Shown here in pieces: positions 27,847 to 36,459 of a stretch of DNA of 64,000 nucleotides. Positions within the stretch are counted from its first letter, which is position 1, and the number at the start of each line of letters is the position of its first letter. The position numbers were made by a program, and so were the translations under genes. Under the pieces are notes generated by a model. The model was not told where the DNA came from. It saw nothing but the letters and a program-made list of their open reading frames with translations, and searched no databases. Source of the stretch: Idiomarina sp. (lineage in GTDB: Bacteria > Pseudomonadota > Gammaproteobacteria > Enterobacterales > Alteromonadaceae); contig JAFIFP010000001.1 in assembly GCA_020831965.1 (NCBI GenBank), forward strand, positions 1-64,000. The letters run 5' to 3'.

Positions 27847-29010
27847 TCACTCTACCCTAAGCGTCTTTTGGGCTTGGACTTCGCCAGCCGCATTGAGGCT
27901 CTTAACGTCGTATTCGAATCCAGGTAAGAGGTACAAAGGAAGAGCTTCGCCTGCATGTATCATTACCTGATCGTAGGGAATGGCTTCGGAGCTTGCGCGA
28001 AACGCACGCACTAAGCGGGGCTCGTCGGCGCTCAGTAATTCTTCTGGAATCATTACTGCAGGCCCCAAGGCTTGCCGATAGAAGCCGGTCGCTGCTGTTT
28101 GTGGGGGCAATGGCAAATGTAATTGTGCATCCACGCGCCCGCTCATTTGTCCCGCAACAATAGGGTGTTGGTCACTGTCGAGTAATATTCTGGCCTGAGT
28201 TGGCAGAGCGTCGGAACCTGCAGTAAAAATACAAGTCACCATATCAACCGCGTAGGGCTCAATCTCGGTGAGATCATGAAAACGAGCGGCCATCCAGCGT
28301 TGCTGATTGTCTCCGACTGGCACTTTGGCAATATGTCCCCACCCTGCAAAGATTAAGAATCGCGCGCTTTCGTCGGCGTCGGCAATCGCTTGAGCAATAT
28401 TCTCTGCTTGGGTTTGTTCACGCACTTCAAGGGGCGACGCGCCCTCGGGTACTGCCTTGGTGGACTCATAACCAAACACTTCAAACCCCATGGCCTGCGC
28501 ATCTCGAATCAGGGCTTTAAAGGTGGGTTCATAGGTGTAGAAACCGGTTTCGGGTGTGGTGTCGCCGGGAATCAATGCTTCGAAGCCAAGGTGAGTAAAA
28601 CCTTGTGCTTTAAACGCTGCCAGCATGCTGTGAACCCATACGCGCGAAGCAATATGGAAGTGGTTTTCGTTAAACATCACGATTTTCTGATCGGTAAAAG
28701 CGTTGCTTGCCCATTTGTCTGCGCTCAGGAAAGTGCCATCGATATCATTGCCGTTAGCAGAACAGTCGCGTGGTAATGGGACGAAAGCATCCATTTCGAA
28801 CACGAGGTCCTGACGCCCAACGAGGGTGTAGTAGGTCGCAAGCATTTGTGCACGAAAGGCTTCATGCTCGATGTTCTGCAGTGCTTCGTAGGTTTCACCA
28901 AACGCCCCTCGTTCTAGCAGCGGCTCCATGTCCGAGGCTTGGCTTGCACCAAAATACAAAGCGAAAATACTGGCTGTGAGTTTTGAAATTGTCCCTGCAA
29001 CGATGCGCAT
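27847..29010 (-). CDS. Secreted ChaN/EreA-like superfamily protein
   Basis: The signal peptide covers residues 1-25 (TASIFALYFGASQA). The mature region has IVMFNENHFHIASRVWV, THLGFEALIPG, GFEVFGYES and FLIFAGWGHIAK. This spacing of E..H, E and GH motifs recalls the ChaN/EreA/TraB-Tiki fold, whose members bind haem or act as hydrolases. The match is by motif only, and function is not assigned. Its 387 residues are longer than ChaN; the last 110 residues have no recognisable domain. It is convergent with the lacI gene. Confidence 0.6.
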   Translation of the reverse strand: MRIVAGTISKLTASIFALYFGASQASDMEPLLERGAFGETYEALQNIEHEAFRAQMLATYYTLVGRQDLVFEMDAFVPLPRDCSANGNDIDGTFLSADKWASNAFTDQKIVMFNENHFHIASRVWVHSMLAAFKAQGFTHLGFEALIPGDTTPETGFYTYEPTFKALIRDAQAMGFEVFGYESTKAVPEGASPLEVREQTQAENIAQAIADADESARFLIFAGWGHIAKVPVGDNQQRWMAARFHDLTEIEPYAVDMVTCIFTAGSDALPTQARILLDSDQHPIVAGQMSGRVDAQLHLPLPPQTAATGFYRQALGPAVMIPEELLSADEPRLVRAFRASSEAIPYDQVMIHAGEALPLYLLPGFEYDVKSLNAAGEVQAQKTLRVE

Positions 29011-29111
29011 CAGCTGTCCTTAGTAAATCACTCGAAAATAGAAGTAACGCAGTCACCGACTGTAGCGCGCTGGCGCGTCACGATCAAACAGCTCCCCTGG
29101 CGGGGGGGTGT

Positions 29112-29130
29112 CGGTAACTTGACGTTACCG
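29112..29130. promoter_or_regulatory. Inverted repeat upstream of the HTH-membrane gene
   Basis: CGGTAAC-TTGAC-GTTACCG has 7-bp perfect arms, 63 bp before the ATG at 29194. It is a candidate autoregulatory operator for the HTH protein that follows. Confidence 0.4.
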
Positions 29131-29193
29131 TGTCGTGGTGTGTGCGGGGTGTTGCGCCCAATCTTGAGCTTCCATTCAAGAGGAGACATCACT

Positions 29194-29796
29194 ATGCTTT
29201 ACGACATGAGTATTAATGCAGAACAAGTGCGCGCCTTGCGCGAAAGCCGGGGCTGGTCACAGGAACATTTAGCTGAAGTCGCAGGCTTAAGTTTGCGCAC
29301 TATCCAGCGTGTGGAAGCGGAAGGCAAAGGTTCGCGCGAAACCAAGTTGAGTTTGGCTGCTGCTTTCGACGTGCCATTGGGGCGCTTGTCCGTGGTCACC
29401 GCGGGTGATTTGAATGCAGGCCAAGGGGCCGGCACAGCAAGTATGTCGCTGATTATTACTGCCACCCTCCTGATCTTGGCGGGCTTATTCGCTGGCGTGA
29501 ATGCTGGGATTATCATTGCGGGTGCTGCGATACTCGTCTCCGGGGTGGCGGTGCATGCTATGGAGACACTCAATAGTATGCGCAGAGCCGCAGGATTATC
29601 ACCATTGTTAGGCGCACCGACGGCCATTGCAGGCTTTTCTATTCTGCTGTCCGGCACCATGGTGCTCTTGCTCGGATTGAGCGTCACGGGTCAACTATGG
29701 TGGATGCCGGGCGGAGTGCTTGCTGGAATCGGTATCGCACTCATGCTGTCTTCATGGGCACTGCGCCTCGTTGGCGGTGAACCCAACCCGTCTTAA
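29194..29796 (+). CDS. XRE-family HTH protein with C-terminal membrane segments
   Basis: Residues 9-65 are a Cro/CI-type HTH (VRALRESRGWSQEHLAEVAGLSLRTIQRVEAEG). The remainder has four hydrophobic segments (LIITATLLILAGLFAGV, AGIIIAGAAILVSGVAV, LLGAPTAIAGFSILLSGTM, MPGGVLAGIGIALMLSSW), giving a membrane-tethered DNA-binding protein. The ATG at 29194 follows AGAGGAGACATCACT; an in-frame start at 29119 lacks this and would overlap the inverted repeat region. 200 aa. The regulated genes are unknown. Confidence 0.75.
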   Translation: MLYDMSINAEQVRALRESRGWSQEHLAEVAGLSLRTIQRVEAEGKGSRETKLSLAAAFDVPLGRLSVVTAGDLNAGQGAGTASMSLIITATLLILAGLFAGVNAGIIIAGAAILVSGVAVHAMETLNSMRRAAGLSPLLGAPTAIAGFSILLSGTMVLLLGLSVTGQLWWMPGGVLAGIGIALMLSSWALRLVGGEPNPS

Positions 29797-29803
29797 CAAG
29801 AAG

Positions 29804-29827
29804 AAAGGCCACATGCGTGGCCTTTTC
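29804..29827 (+). terminator. Rho-independent terminator
   Basis: AAAGGCCAC-ATGC-GTGGCCTTT is a perfect 9-bp stem followed by TTCTATT, eight bases after the HTH-membrane gene stop. Confidence 0.85.
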
Positions 29828-29843
29828 TATTCTCTAAAAGTTA

Positions 29844-30026
29844 CTATTTAGAGTCGGAGATGGCGCGTGGAGAACTCATCATCTCGTCTTGCATCCGAAT
29901 TGCATCATCAATCACTTGGCGGTAAACGCGCTTCTTCTCTCGCGAGGACGCGTTTTGGATGAAATCGGAAAAACCCGTTGAAGGAGTTTTCCTCTTAGTT
30001 TTAAAGCCGAACATAGTTTTCCTCAT
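29844..30026 (-). CDS. Small protein (60 aa) downstream of the zeta-toxin gene
   Basis: A basic small protein whose second half (FSDFIQNASSREKKRVYRQVIDDAIRMQDEMM) looks like an amphipathic helix pair. It follows the zeta-toxin gene by 31 bp on the same strand, so it is probably co-transcribed. An antitoxin or accessory role is possible but inferred only from context. The start is either the ATG at 30026 or the ATG at 30014, which has AGGAAAAC before it. Confidence 0.55.
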   Translation of the reverse strand: MRKTMFGFKTKRKTPSTGFSDFIQNASSREKKRVYRQVIDDAIRMQDEMMSSPRAISDSK

Positions 30027-30028
30027 TC

Positions 30029-30084
30029 GCCTTTCAAGTTACTCTTTGCCTTTCAACTTACTCTTCGCCTTTCAACTTACTTAG
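30029..30084. repeat. Three tandem 19-bp repeats at the 3' end of the zeta-toxin gene
   Basis: The unit GCCTTTCAACTTACTCTT plus one base occurs at 30029, 30048 and 30067 with one or two changes per copy. The rightmost copy codes for the KLKGEE end of the zeta protein; the other two fill the gap before the small downstream ORF. It looks like local duplication of the coding end. Confidence 0.85.
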
Positions 30085-30801
30085 AGCCCCGAACAGGGAT
30101 TGCTCAGTATAGTTTTCAGGCACATGGGAGTCAATTGAGGATACCCCCTGATGATAACTACGGGCGCCATTACCTTGATGTTTGATTATCACATCAACTG
30201 AAAGTTGCTTACCAAATTCTTCTTTTAGCTGATTAACTACTTTTCTTGCGCCGAAATACTGGTCGATAAAAGCTTCCAAAGGAATGTTCCGGCCCTCTTT
30301 GCGTTCCCTTTCTTGGGTAAACTTCCAGGCGACTATTGGGCTTTGATAAACATACAGTATTTGGATAATACGTTTGTGTCGAATTGAGCGTGTGATGTTT
30401 TTGCGCGCAATTTCAATGTTCGCAAAGGTCCCATCAAGAATGAAGTTGATATCCTTTTTGTAAGCCCGATCCAGAATGCGCTCGATTAGAATAGAGACTC
30501 CTGGCTGGAAGAGATATGAATTGGTACCGTCATATCCAGGTAACTTATCCCTAAGTTCATCGGGATCAATTCTAACAACTTCCAGTTGAGCTTTTCGTCG
30601 ATCAATGAGAGCTTTTGATGCCTCAGTTTTACCTGCACCCGGAGAGCCCGCCATGAAAACTGACACCGGCGACTCTTCACGTCGGTACTTGGTCACATCG
30701 ACAATCAGTTTTGCGATCTGTTGTCTGTTCTTCCGTGCAAATTCTAAGGCATTCTGAGCTATACGCTCTTCGGTCGAATTTAAAGTCGAATTATGATTCA
30801 A
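30058..30801 (-). CDS. Zeta-toxin family kinase
   Basis: A 247-aa P-loop protein. Walker A is GSPGAGKT (residues 52-59), followed by RIDPDELRDKLPGYDGTNSYLFQ and FILDGTFANIEIARKNI, the substrate-binding and Asp-containing blocks of zeta/PezT kinases, which phosphorylate UDP-N-acetylglucosamine and stop peptidoglycan synthesis. No epsilon/PezA-type antitoxin lies upstream; the only small companion is the 60-aa ORF downstream. Whether this stand-alone zeta kinase is toxic is not known. It is divergent from a diguanylate-cyclase remnant. Confidence 0.82.
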   Translation of the reverse strand: MNHNSTLNSTEERIAQNALEFARKNRQQIAKLIVDVTKYRREESPVSVFMAGSPGAGKTEASKALIDRRKAQLEVVRIDPDELRDKLPGYDGTNSYLFQPGVSILIERILDRAYKKDINFILDGTFANIEIARKNITRSIRHKRIIQILYVYQSPIVAWKFTQERERKEGRNIPLEAFIDQYFGARKVVNQLKEEFGKQLSVDVIIKHQGNGARSYHQGVSSIDSHVPENYTEQSLFGALSKLKGEE

Positions 30802-30971
30802 CTAGATGGCTCCGCACTGCATGAGGTTTAATTGGGTTTAAGACCTTTCGTACGCAAAACACATAGTAATAATTGCTAGGTACTACCGTTGAACCTTTGT
30901 TGCAAATATTCATTACCTGACCACTGTCTATATGCTCATCAATTTTGTTAAGCTGATCATCCGATCTGGGT

Positions 30972-32024
30972 ATGACCAATCAACCGAGTCGCCGAGGAGT
31001 GACATTACTTATGCAAGACGCCGATGAGATTTCTAACTCTTTCTTGCAGTTACAACAGTCTGTCCAGCCACTGTTAAAGTTAGCAGTAGAAATTACGGGC
31101 TTAGAAACCACTTTCGTGACTTATATCGACGCAGTCAAACAACGGCAACGGGTGATCTGGGTTGAAGGCGCTGGAGAGATTGATATTCAGCCGGATGCAG
31201 AGCTGGATTGGACTGACTCAATGTGTCGCTTACTGTTTAACAATGACGCCGTTGTTTCGCTGAATGTTCAGCGCGAATTTCCCGACAGTGTGGGTGCGGC
31301 CATTGGGATGAACACGTTTTTAGCACTGCCAGTGCTCAGCGAACAGCAAGTGGTGGGAAGTCTTTGTGCGGCCAGCACTCGCGAGCACAACATGTCACCC
31401 GAGGTGATGTCGCAACTTGAGTTACTCGCAAACGCGCTCAGTTTGCACATTGAGCAATGGCAAACGATTACCAAGTTATCGCAACGCTATGATCGCACAC
31501 AAAGAGCGCTCTCTGAAGCAAAGCAGACATCGGAAGAGCTCTCCGTGACTGCCATGACGGATAGTCTAACCGGGTTGTCGAATCGGCGGGGTTTCTAAGA
31601 GCAGTGGGACCTTCTCAAAGCTGGGAAGCAGGGGCCTGTTGCAGTGATCGCGATCGATTTTGACCACTTTAAAGAACTCAATGATCAATTTGGTCATGCC
31701 CTCGGTGATAAGGTTTTAGAAGCCTTTGGTGAAGCGTTAAATTCATGTAGTCGCGATACGGACATATGCGCTCGGATGGGCGGCGATGAATTCTTTTGGA
31801 TCCAACCCCATTCATCGGTCAATGACGCACGAAAAGCAACCGAGCGACTTAGAGAACGCTTCACTGAACAGCTGAAACCGCTGGAGGTTGAGTGTTCATT
31901 AAGCATCGGAATTCAGCTGCACTCCATGGTACTTGACGACAATTTGCTGCTAGCAGCTGATAAAACCATGTATCGAGCTAAAGTCCAAGGACGAGCAACA
32001 ACGGTGGTGGATGGAAAACTTTAG
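30972..32024 (+). pseudogene. GAF-GGDEF diguanylate cyclase interrupted by a nonsense codon
   Basis: The frame is continuous except for a TAA at 31596-31598. Before it lie a GAF domain (residues about 20-170) and the start of the GGDEF domain (MTDSLTGLSNRRGF). After it, in the same frame, come EQWDLLKAGKQGPVAVIAIDFDHFKE and ARMGGDEFFWIQP with the intact GGDEF signature. The family needs both halves, so cyclase activity should be lost unless the stop is read through. A GTG at 31644 could restart translation but would omit the first GGDEF strand. The break is one codon; a sequencing error cannot be excluded. Confidence 0.85.
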
Positions 32025-32125
32025 GTATTCACAAGCAAAATAGGCGAATCTGAACTAGCTTGTTAAGGCGTCTTGATTGCGAGGCGAGCCAAATACGTAT
32101 GACAACAACTTCACGGAGAACAATC

Positions 32126-32317
32126 ATGGCTAACATCGGTGTGAATGTGGGTACAACAGATCGGATTATTCGTATTGTCGTGGGTGTGGCGCTGGTGGTG
32201 TGGAGTATTACCGCTGCAAACTTCTGGTGGATTCTCGGGGCCGCCTTGATTGCCACCGGTGTGTTCAGATTCTGCGGACTTTATAAAGTGATTGGCGTTA
32301 ACACCTGCAAAATCTGA
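32126..32317 (+). CDS. DUF2892 (YgaP-like) small membrane protein
   Basis: 63 aa. NVGTTDRIIRIVVGVALVVW followed by WWILGAALIATGVFRFCGLYKVIGVNTC matches the DUF2892 family of two-helix inner-membrane proteins with a terminal Cys region. The ATG at 32126 follows ACGGAGAACAATC; the frame is open further upstream, but without family similarity. Function unknown. Confidence 0.85.
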   Translation: MANIGVNVGTTDRIIRIVVGVALVVWSITAANFWWILGAALIATGVFRFCGLYKVIGVNTCKI

Positions 32318-32337
32318 AGGGATTATTTGAGGGACAT

Positions 32338-32685
32338 ATGTCAGCTGGAGATTGGAAAGACTTATACAGTGCCGCATTAAATGGCGATTTGGCGCGTGTA
32401 CAGTATCACTTGAATGCGGGTGTGAATCCGAATTATCAGCATCCAGAAATTATGAGTACACCACTGGTGGCGAGCATTATTGCTGGTCATGAGCAGGTGA
32501 CCGCCTGTTTGCTGGCCCATGGAGCCGATCCGAATCTGTTTTCTACTATGGACAATCTGACGCCCTTGGAGGCGGTCGAGAAATACCCTTGTGCGGCGTC
32601 ACTCAGCCGCCTGCAAGAGGCGGGTGCGAAACAGCGCAAGAACACAGTGTGGCAACGACTATTTGCCCGCGTAGGAGCAACCTAA
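32338..32685 (+). CDS. Ankyrin-repeat protein
   Basis: A 115-aa soluble protein with two to three ankyrin repeats (DLYSAALNGDLARVQYHLNAGVNPN, TPLVASIIAGHEQVTACLLAHGADPN, TPLEAVEKYP). It is probably a protein-binding scaffold. It lies 20 bp after the DUF2892 gene and is likely co-transcribed with it. The partner is unknown. Confidence 0.85.
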   Translation: MSAGDWKDLYSAALNGDLARVQYHLNAGVNPNYQHPEIMSTPLVASIIAGHEQVTACLLAHGADPNLFSTMDNLTPLEAVEKYPCAASLSRLQEAGAKQRKNTVWQRLFARVGAT

Positions 32686-32689
32686 AGCG

Positions 32690-33606
32690 TTAGCGGGTGA
32701 ATTGGTTTCCGCCCGCTTTCTTGGCTTTATACATGGCAAGATCAGCCCTGTTGAGCAATGTATCTGTGGTATCACCGTCTTCAGGCCACATGGCGATGCC
32801 AATACTCGCGGTAATAACTTCTTCGCCATGAGGGAGCCGCATCGGGGCTTGCATTGCTGCGAGGATTTTTTGGGCGACCCCCACCACAACCAGCGGTGTT
32901 GTATCGCCAAGCGGAACTGCATCTATTAACACCACAAACTCATCGCCGCCGACGCGTGCCACATATCAGAGGCTCGAATCGCGGAGCTGATGCGTTGCGC
33001 GACGGTTTGTAGTAGGAGATCACCTGTGGCATGACCTTGCTCGTCATTAATGCTCTTAAAACGATCAAGGTCTAAATACAGCACACCCAAACCTTTCCCT
33101 TCACGCTCTGCTCGCGCTTGCGCAGTGGCAACGCGATCATAGAAGAGCGCGCGGTTAGGAAGCTTGGTTAGATTGTCTGTCAGCGCCATTTGGGCCAGGC
33201 GATGAATCAATTCTTCGCGGTCGTGCTCAAGTTGCTTTTGCTCGGAAATGTCTCGTGCAACACCCACGCGCATTTGGTCTCGTTCCGACCAACGGGCAGA
33301 ACACAGTAAGTGAACAATGGAGCCGTCCTTGCGAATATAACGGTTCTCGAAATGTACTACTTGATCGCCGGCATTGATTTTTTCAGCCACCGCCCGTGTA
33401 GTGTGGTGATCATCTGGGTGCATAAAGTCGAACATGGAGCGCCCCAACATTTCTTCGGGCCGATAACCGAACACGCGTTCTGCGCCGGGGCTTAGGTAAC
33501 TGTAACGGTGCTCTTGATCAACCACGCAAATGGCATCTAATAGGAGATCCATATATTCGGCAAGTTGAGCGAATGCGGCTTGATTCTTGCGGCTTGATTC
33601 ATGCAC
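32690..33606 (-). pseudogene. PAS-GGDEF diguanylate cyclase with a frameshift
   Basis: Residues 10-130 form a PAS-PAC domain (DAICVVDQEHRYSYLSPGAERVFGY). The GGDEF domain begins at MALTDNLTKLPNRALFYDR. After RISSAIRASDM the frame shifts: it continues as WHASAAMSLWC and stops, while the next frame reads VARVGGDEFVVLID to a normal C-terminus. Adding one G near 32962 (ATG-GTG instead of ATGTG) restores the protein. The gene is therefore broken, or the base is a sequencing error. The GGDEF motif itself is intact but out of frame. Confidence 0.88.
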
Positions 33607-33687
33607 TTCAGCGAGCTCCGGAGTGAACAGACAACCTAGCTATGGTTGCCCGGCGGGCGCGCGCTGTCTAGCGTTTTGCAGTGATTT

Positions 33688-33719
33688 CTGAATAAGCCGA
33701 GCGGCCTCGGCTTATTCAG
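33688..33719. other. Strong hairpin without a U-tract
   Basis: CTGAATAAGCCGAG and its perfect complement surround a 4-base loop, ten bases beyond the stop of the YcaC-like gene. No T-run follows on either strand, so it may stabilise mRNA ends or act as a weak terminator. Confidence 0.6.
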
Positions 33720-33728
33720 TCGTAGAAG

Positions 33729-34349
33729 CTACTTGCTGGTGAAGGTGGTGTAGCTGTTGATCAGATTCCGATAATCAGGAATGTGATTTGAGAACAGCGC
33801 ACCTAAGCCTGCAATGTCATTGCGCCAATCACGGTGTAATTCACAGGCGACGCCAAACCAGGTCATCAGCTGTGCACCTGCTGTCGCCATGCGATTCAGG
33901 GCTGCATCGCGAGTCATGTCGTTAAATGTTCCTGACGCATCGGTGACGACAAACACGTCAAAGTCTTCCGCTAATGCTGACAAGGTCGGGAATGCTACGC
34001 ACACTTCGGTTACTACCCCAGCGATGATTAACTGCTTTTTACCAGTGGCTTTAACTGCCTTCACGAAGTCTTCGTTGTCCCATGCGTTGATTTGCCCCGG
34101 ACGCGCAATGTAAGGCGCGTCTGGGAACGCTTCTTTCAACTCGGGAACCAGTGGACCGTTCGGGCCGTCTTCAAAGCTAGTCGTCAGGATAGTTGGCAAA
34201 TTGAAATATTTTGCCAAGTCAGCCAGCGCCAACACGTTGTTCTTGAACGTGTCTGGCTGAATATCCCGTACCAACGACAGCAATCCGGTTTGATGGTCGA
34301 CAAGTAATACCGCTGCTTCATCTTTGTTCAGTCGCTTATAGTCTTGCAT
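33729..34349 (-). CDS. Isochorismatase-family hydrolase, YcaC type
   Basis: 206 aa. Asp in VLLVDHQTGL, Lys in the central region and Cys in IIAGVVTEVCVAFPTLSA form the cysteine-hydrolase triad. Length and the start MQDYKRLNKDEAAVLLVDHQTGL match the YcaC subgroup, octameric hydrolases of unknown substrate. It lies 76 bp downstream of a pirin gene on the same strand and is probably in its operon. Confidence 0.87.
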   Translation of the reverse strand: MQDYKRLNKDEAAVLLVDHQTGLLSLVRDIQPDTFKNNVLALADLAKYFNLPTILTTSFEDGPNGPLVPELKEAFPDAPYIARPGQINAWDNEDFVKAVKATGKKQLIIAGVVTEVCVAFPTLSALAEDFDVFVVTDASGTFNDMTRDAALNRMATAGAQLMTWFGVACELHRDWRNDIAGLGALFSNHIPDYRNLINSYTTFTSK

Positions 34350-34425
34350 AGCTCATTCCTCTCTTTGCTTTTGACGCTTTTGACGCATCTAACGCTTAAA
34401 CGCTGGCGAGGCGCTTGAGTTGTTG

Positions 34426-35292
34426 TTATGCAGGTAGCTCGCCGAAGCCACCTGATTTCAGATCTTCGATTGCCGTAACAATCTCTTCTTCCGTGTTCAT
34501 TACGAATGGTCCGTAGCCCACCACCGGCTCACGAATTGGCGCTCCGGCGGTGATCAACACACGGGCGTCGTTGTTGGCTTCTACCACAATGTACTCACCG
34601 TCATTTTCGAAGGTGGCAATGGTGGCGTCTCGGCCAAGATGACCGTCGTTCACTTGTACCGTGCCGGTAAGCACGGTCAGCATCACATTCCAGTCTTTGG
34701 CAAAAGGCAGCTCAATGCGCTCTCCGGCCACGAGTGCTAAGTCCATCACCAGCATCGGACTCATGATGCGCGCAGGACCGGTTAGCCCTTGGAACTCACC
34801 AGCAATCACGCGAAATGAGGACGCAGCATCGGTAAAGTTCGCAGTTGGGAACATGTCAGCCGTGAGGCTTTGATAGCCTGGTGGCATCATTTTGTGTTCC
34901 GCAGGCAGGTTCACCCACAGCTGCACCATTTCCAGCACGCCGCCCGATGCGGCAAAAGCGTCACTGTGAAATTCTTCATGCATAATGCCGGCACCAGCGG
35001 TCATCCATTGCACATCGCCCGGACCAATCACACCGCCTTTGCCCGTGCTGTCGCGGTGCGCAACTTCGCCCCGGTAAACTAGGGTAACGGTCTCGAATCC
35101 ACGATGCGGATGCTCGCCAACGCCACGAGCGCTTTGGGCTGGACCAAACTCCACTGGCCCTGCGTAATCGAGCAGCAGGAATGGTGAAACGGCTTGCGCA
35201 CCTTGTTCGTAAGAGAACATCGTGCTCACAGGGAAACCGTTCCCGACCCAGTGGGCCTCAGTTACGGTGTTGATATTGCGTAGCGTTCTCAT
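34426..35292 (-). CDS. Pirin-family cupin protein (first copy)
   Basis: A 288-aa bicupin of the pirin family. The metal site is in GVGEHPHRGFETVTLVYRGEVAHRDSTG (His-x-His, His) with HEEF further on (GAGIMHEEFHS). Bacterial pirins such as YhhW can act as quercetin dioxygenases or regulators. It is transcribed away from a LysR gene across a region with a palindromic LysR-type site. Confidence 0.9.
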   Translation of the reverse strand: MRTLRNINTVTEAHWVGNGFPVSTMFSYEQGAQAVSPFLLLDYAGPVEFGPAQSARGVGEHPHRGFETVTLVYRGEVAHRDSTGKGGVIGPGDVQWMTAGAGIMHEEFHSDAFAASGGVLEMVQLWVNLPAEHKMMPPGYQSLTADMFPTANFTDAASSFRVIAGEFQGLTGPARIMSPMLVMDLALVAGERIELPFAKDWNVMLTVLTGTVQVNDGHLGRDATIATFENDGEYIVVEANNDARVLITAGAPIREPVVGYGPFVMNTEEEIVTAIEDLKSGGFGELPA

Positions 35293-35368
35293 ATGTATTC
35301 CTCCAATGTGATGACACCCATTCTAGTTATGCAACGAACTCTAAAAAAGATAGATATATGGCACGCAT

Positions 35369-35386
35369 CGTTCTAATATTGGAACG
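35369..35386. promoter_or_regulatory. LysR-type binding site between the first pirin and lysR genes
   Basis: CGTTCTAATATTGGAACG is a near-perfect palindrome (16 of 18 positions symmetric) and contains T-N11-A. It lies 76 bp before the pirin start and 38 bp before the lysR start. A second copy of its left part lies upstream of the second pirin (36406). Confidence 0.7.
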
Positions 35387-35424
35387 TTTTGTGCGGGTGG
35401 CGGAAGCTTTAAGGGTAGGAAATA

Positions 35425-36330
35425 ATGCATGACTTAAATGATTTGTATTACTTCGCAAAAGTAGTGGAACACCGAGGCTTTGCACCGGCCGGACGTGCGT
35501 TAAACATTGCCAAGTCGAAACTGAGTCGGCGGGTGAGAAAGCTGGAAGACGAGTTAGGCGTTAGTCTGTTGATTCGTTCTTCGCGGACCTTCGCGATTAC
35601 GGATCTTGGCGAGCGCTTTTACGAACACTGTCGTGCCATGTTGGTCGAGGCTGAGTCGGCGGTGGAAATTATCGAGTCATTCCAGTCTGAGCCCTGCGGC
35701 ACCATTCGGTTGTCTTGTCCTATCGGGTTATTGAACTTTCACGTGGGGCAAATGCTCGCAGACTTTATGCTGGCTTATCCGCAGGTCACTATTCAGCTCG
35801 AGGCCACCAACCGGCGCGTTGATGTGCTCGGTGAGGGTTTTGACCTAGCCCTGCGGGTGCGACCCTTTCCGTTGGACGACAGTGACTTGGTGTTAAAAGT
35901 GCTTTCGAGTCGCGCGCAATGCATTGTTGCGGCGCCAAGTTTGGCGAGCCAATATCCTAAGCCAAAGTCTCCAATGGACCTGAAGCAATATCCTGCGCTG
36001 GCCCGCGACAATCCGCTCGAAACTCATGCATGGAATTTGCGAGATACTGCCCAAAACGAAGTCACGGTGAAGTTCACACCACGATACACCACCACCGATA
36101 TGCTGGCGCTGAAGCAAGCAGCTCTTAAAGGCGTTGGGATCGTGCAGTTGCCCTCACTTATGCTCATAGACGAGTTAAAACGCGGTGAGTTAGTGCCCTT
36201 GCTAACTGACTGGCGGCCAAGAACCGAAGTGATTCATTTAGTCTTCCCCTCGCGGCGTGGCATGCTGCCATCAGTGCGTGCGCTGATCGACTTTCTTGCG
36301 GAGAAATACGCCGAGATTAATGAAGATTAG
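35425..36330 (+). CDS. LysR-family transcriptional regulator
   Basis: 301 aa. The HTH (FAPAGRALNIAKSKLSRRVRKLEDELGVSLLIRSSRTFAITDLG) is followed by a LysR substrate-binding domain. Of the LysR types it resembles those linked to pirin/quercetinase genes (YhaJ/QuiR-like start LNDLYYFAKVVEHRGF). It is flanked by pirin genes on both sides, each with a copy of the same DNA motif upstream. Confidence 0.9.
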   Translation: MHDLNDLYYFAKVVEHRGFAPAGRALNIAKSKLSRRVRKLEDELGVSLLIRSSRTFAITDLGERFYEHCRAMLVEAESAVEIIESFQSEPCGTIRLSCPIGLLNFHVGQMLADFMLAYPQVTIQLEATNRRVDVLGEGFDLALRVRPFPLDDSDLVLKVLSSRAQCIVAAPSLASQYPKPKSPMDLKQYPALARDNPLETHAWNLRDTAQNEVTVKFTPRYTTTDMLALKQAALKGVGIVQLPSLMLIDELKRGELVPLLTDWRPRTEVIHLVFPSRRGMLPSVRALIDFLAEKYAEINED

Positions 36331-36405
36331 TGGCCAGTAGCCTCCACGCTTAGGCGTTCTGAGAATGGAACGAAGCGTTGCATGCAAAAAGACATCAAAT
36401 AACCA

Positions 36406-36419
36406 CGTTCTAAGATAGG
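36406..36419. promoter_or_regulatory. Second LysR-type site, upstream of the second pirin gene
   Basis: CGTTCTAAGATAGG matches 12 of 14 bases of the left part of the site at 35369. It lies 41 bp before the pirin start. The right half is degraded. Confidence 0.5.
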
Positions 36420-36459
36420 CTATGAGCTAACGAAGAGTGGATCGAATAGAGGAAAAAAC

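Noticed and set aside
33688-33719. Hairpin as a true Rho-independent terminator
   Set aside because: No T-run on either strand; kept only as a hairpin.
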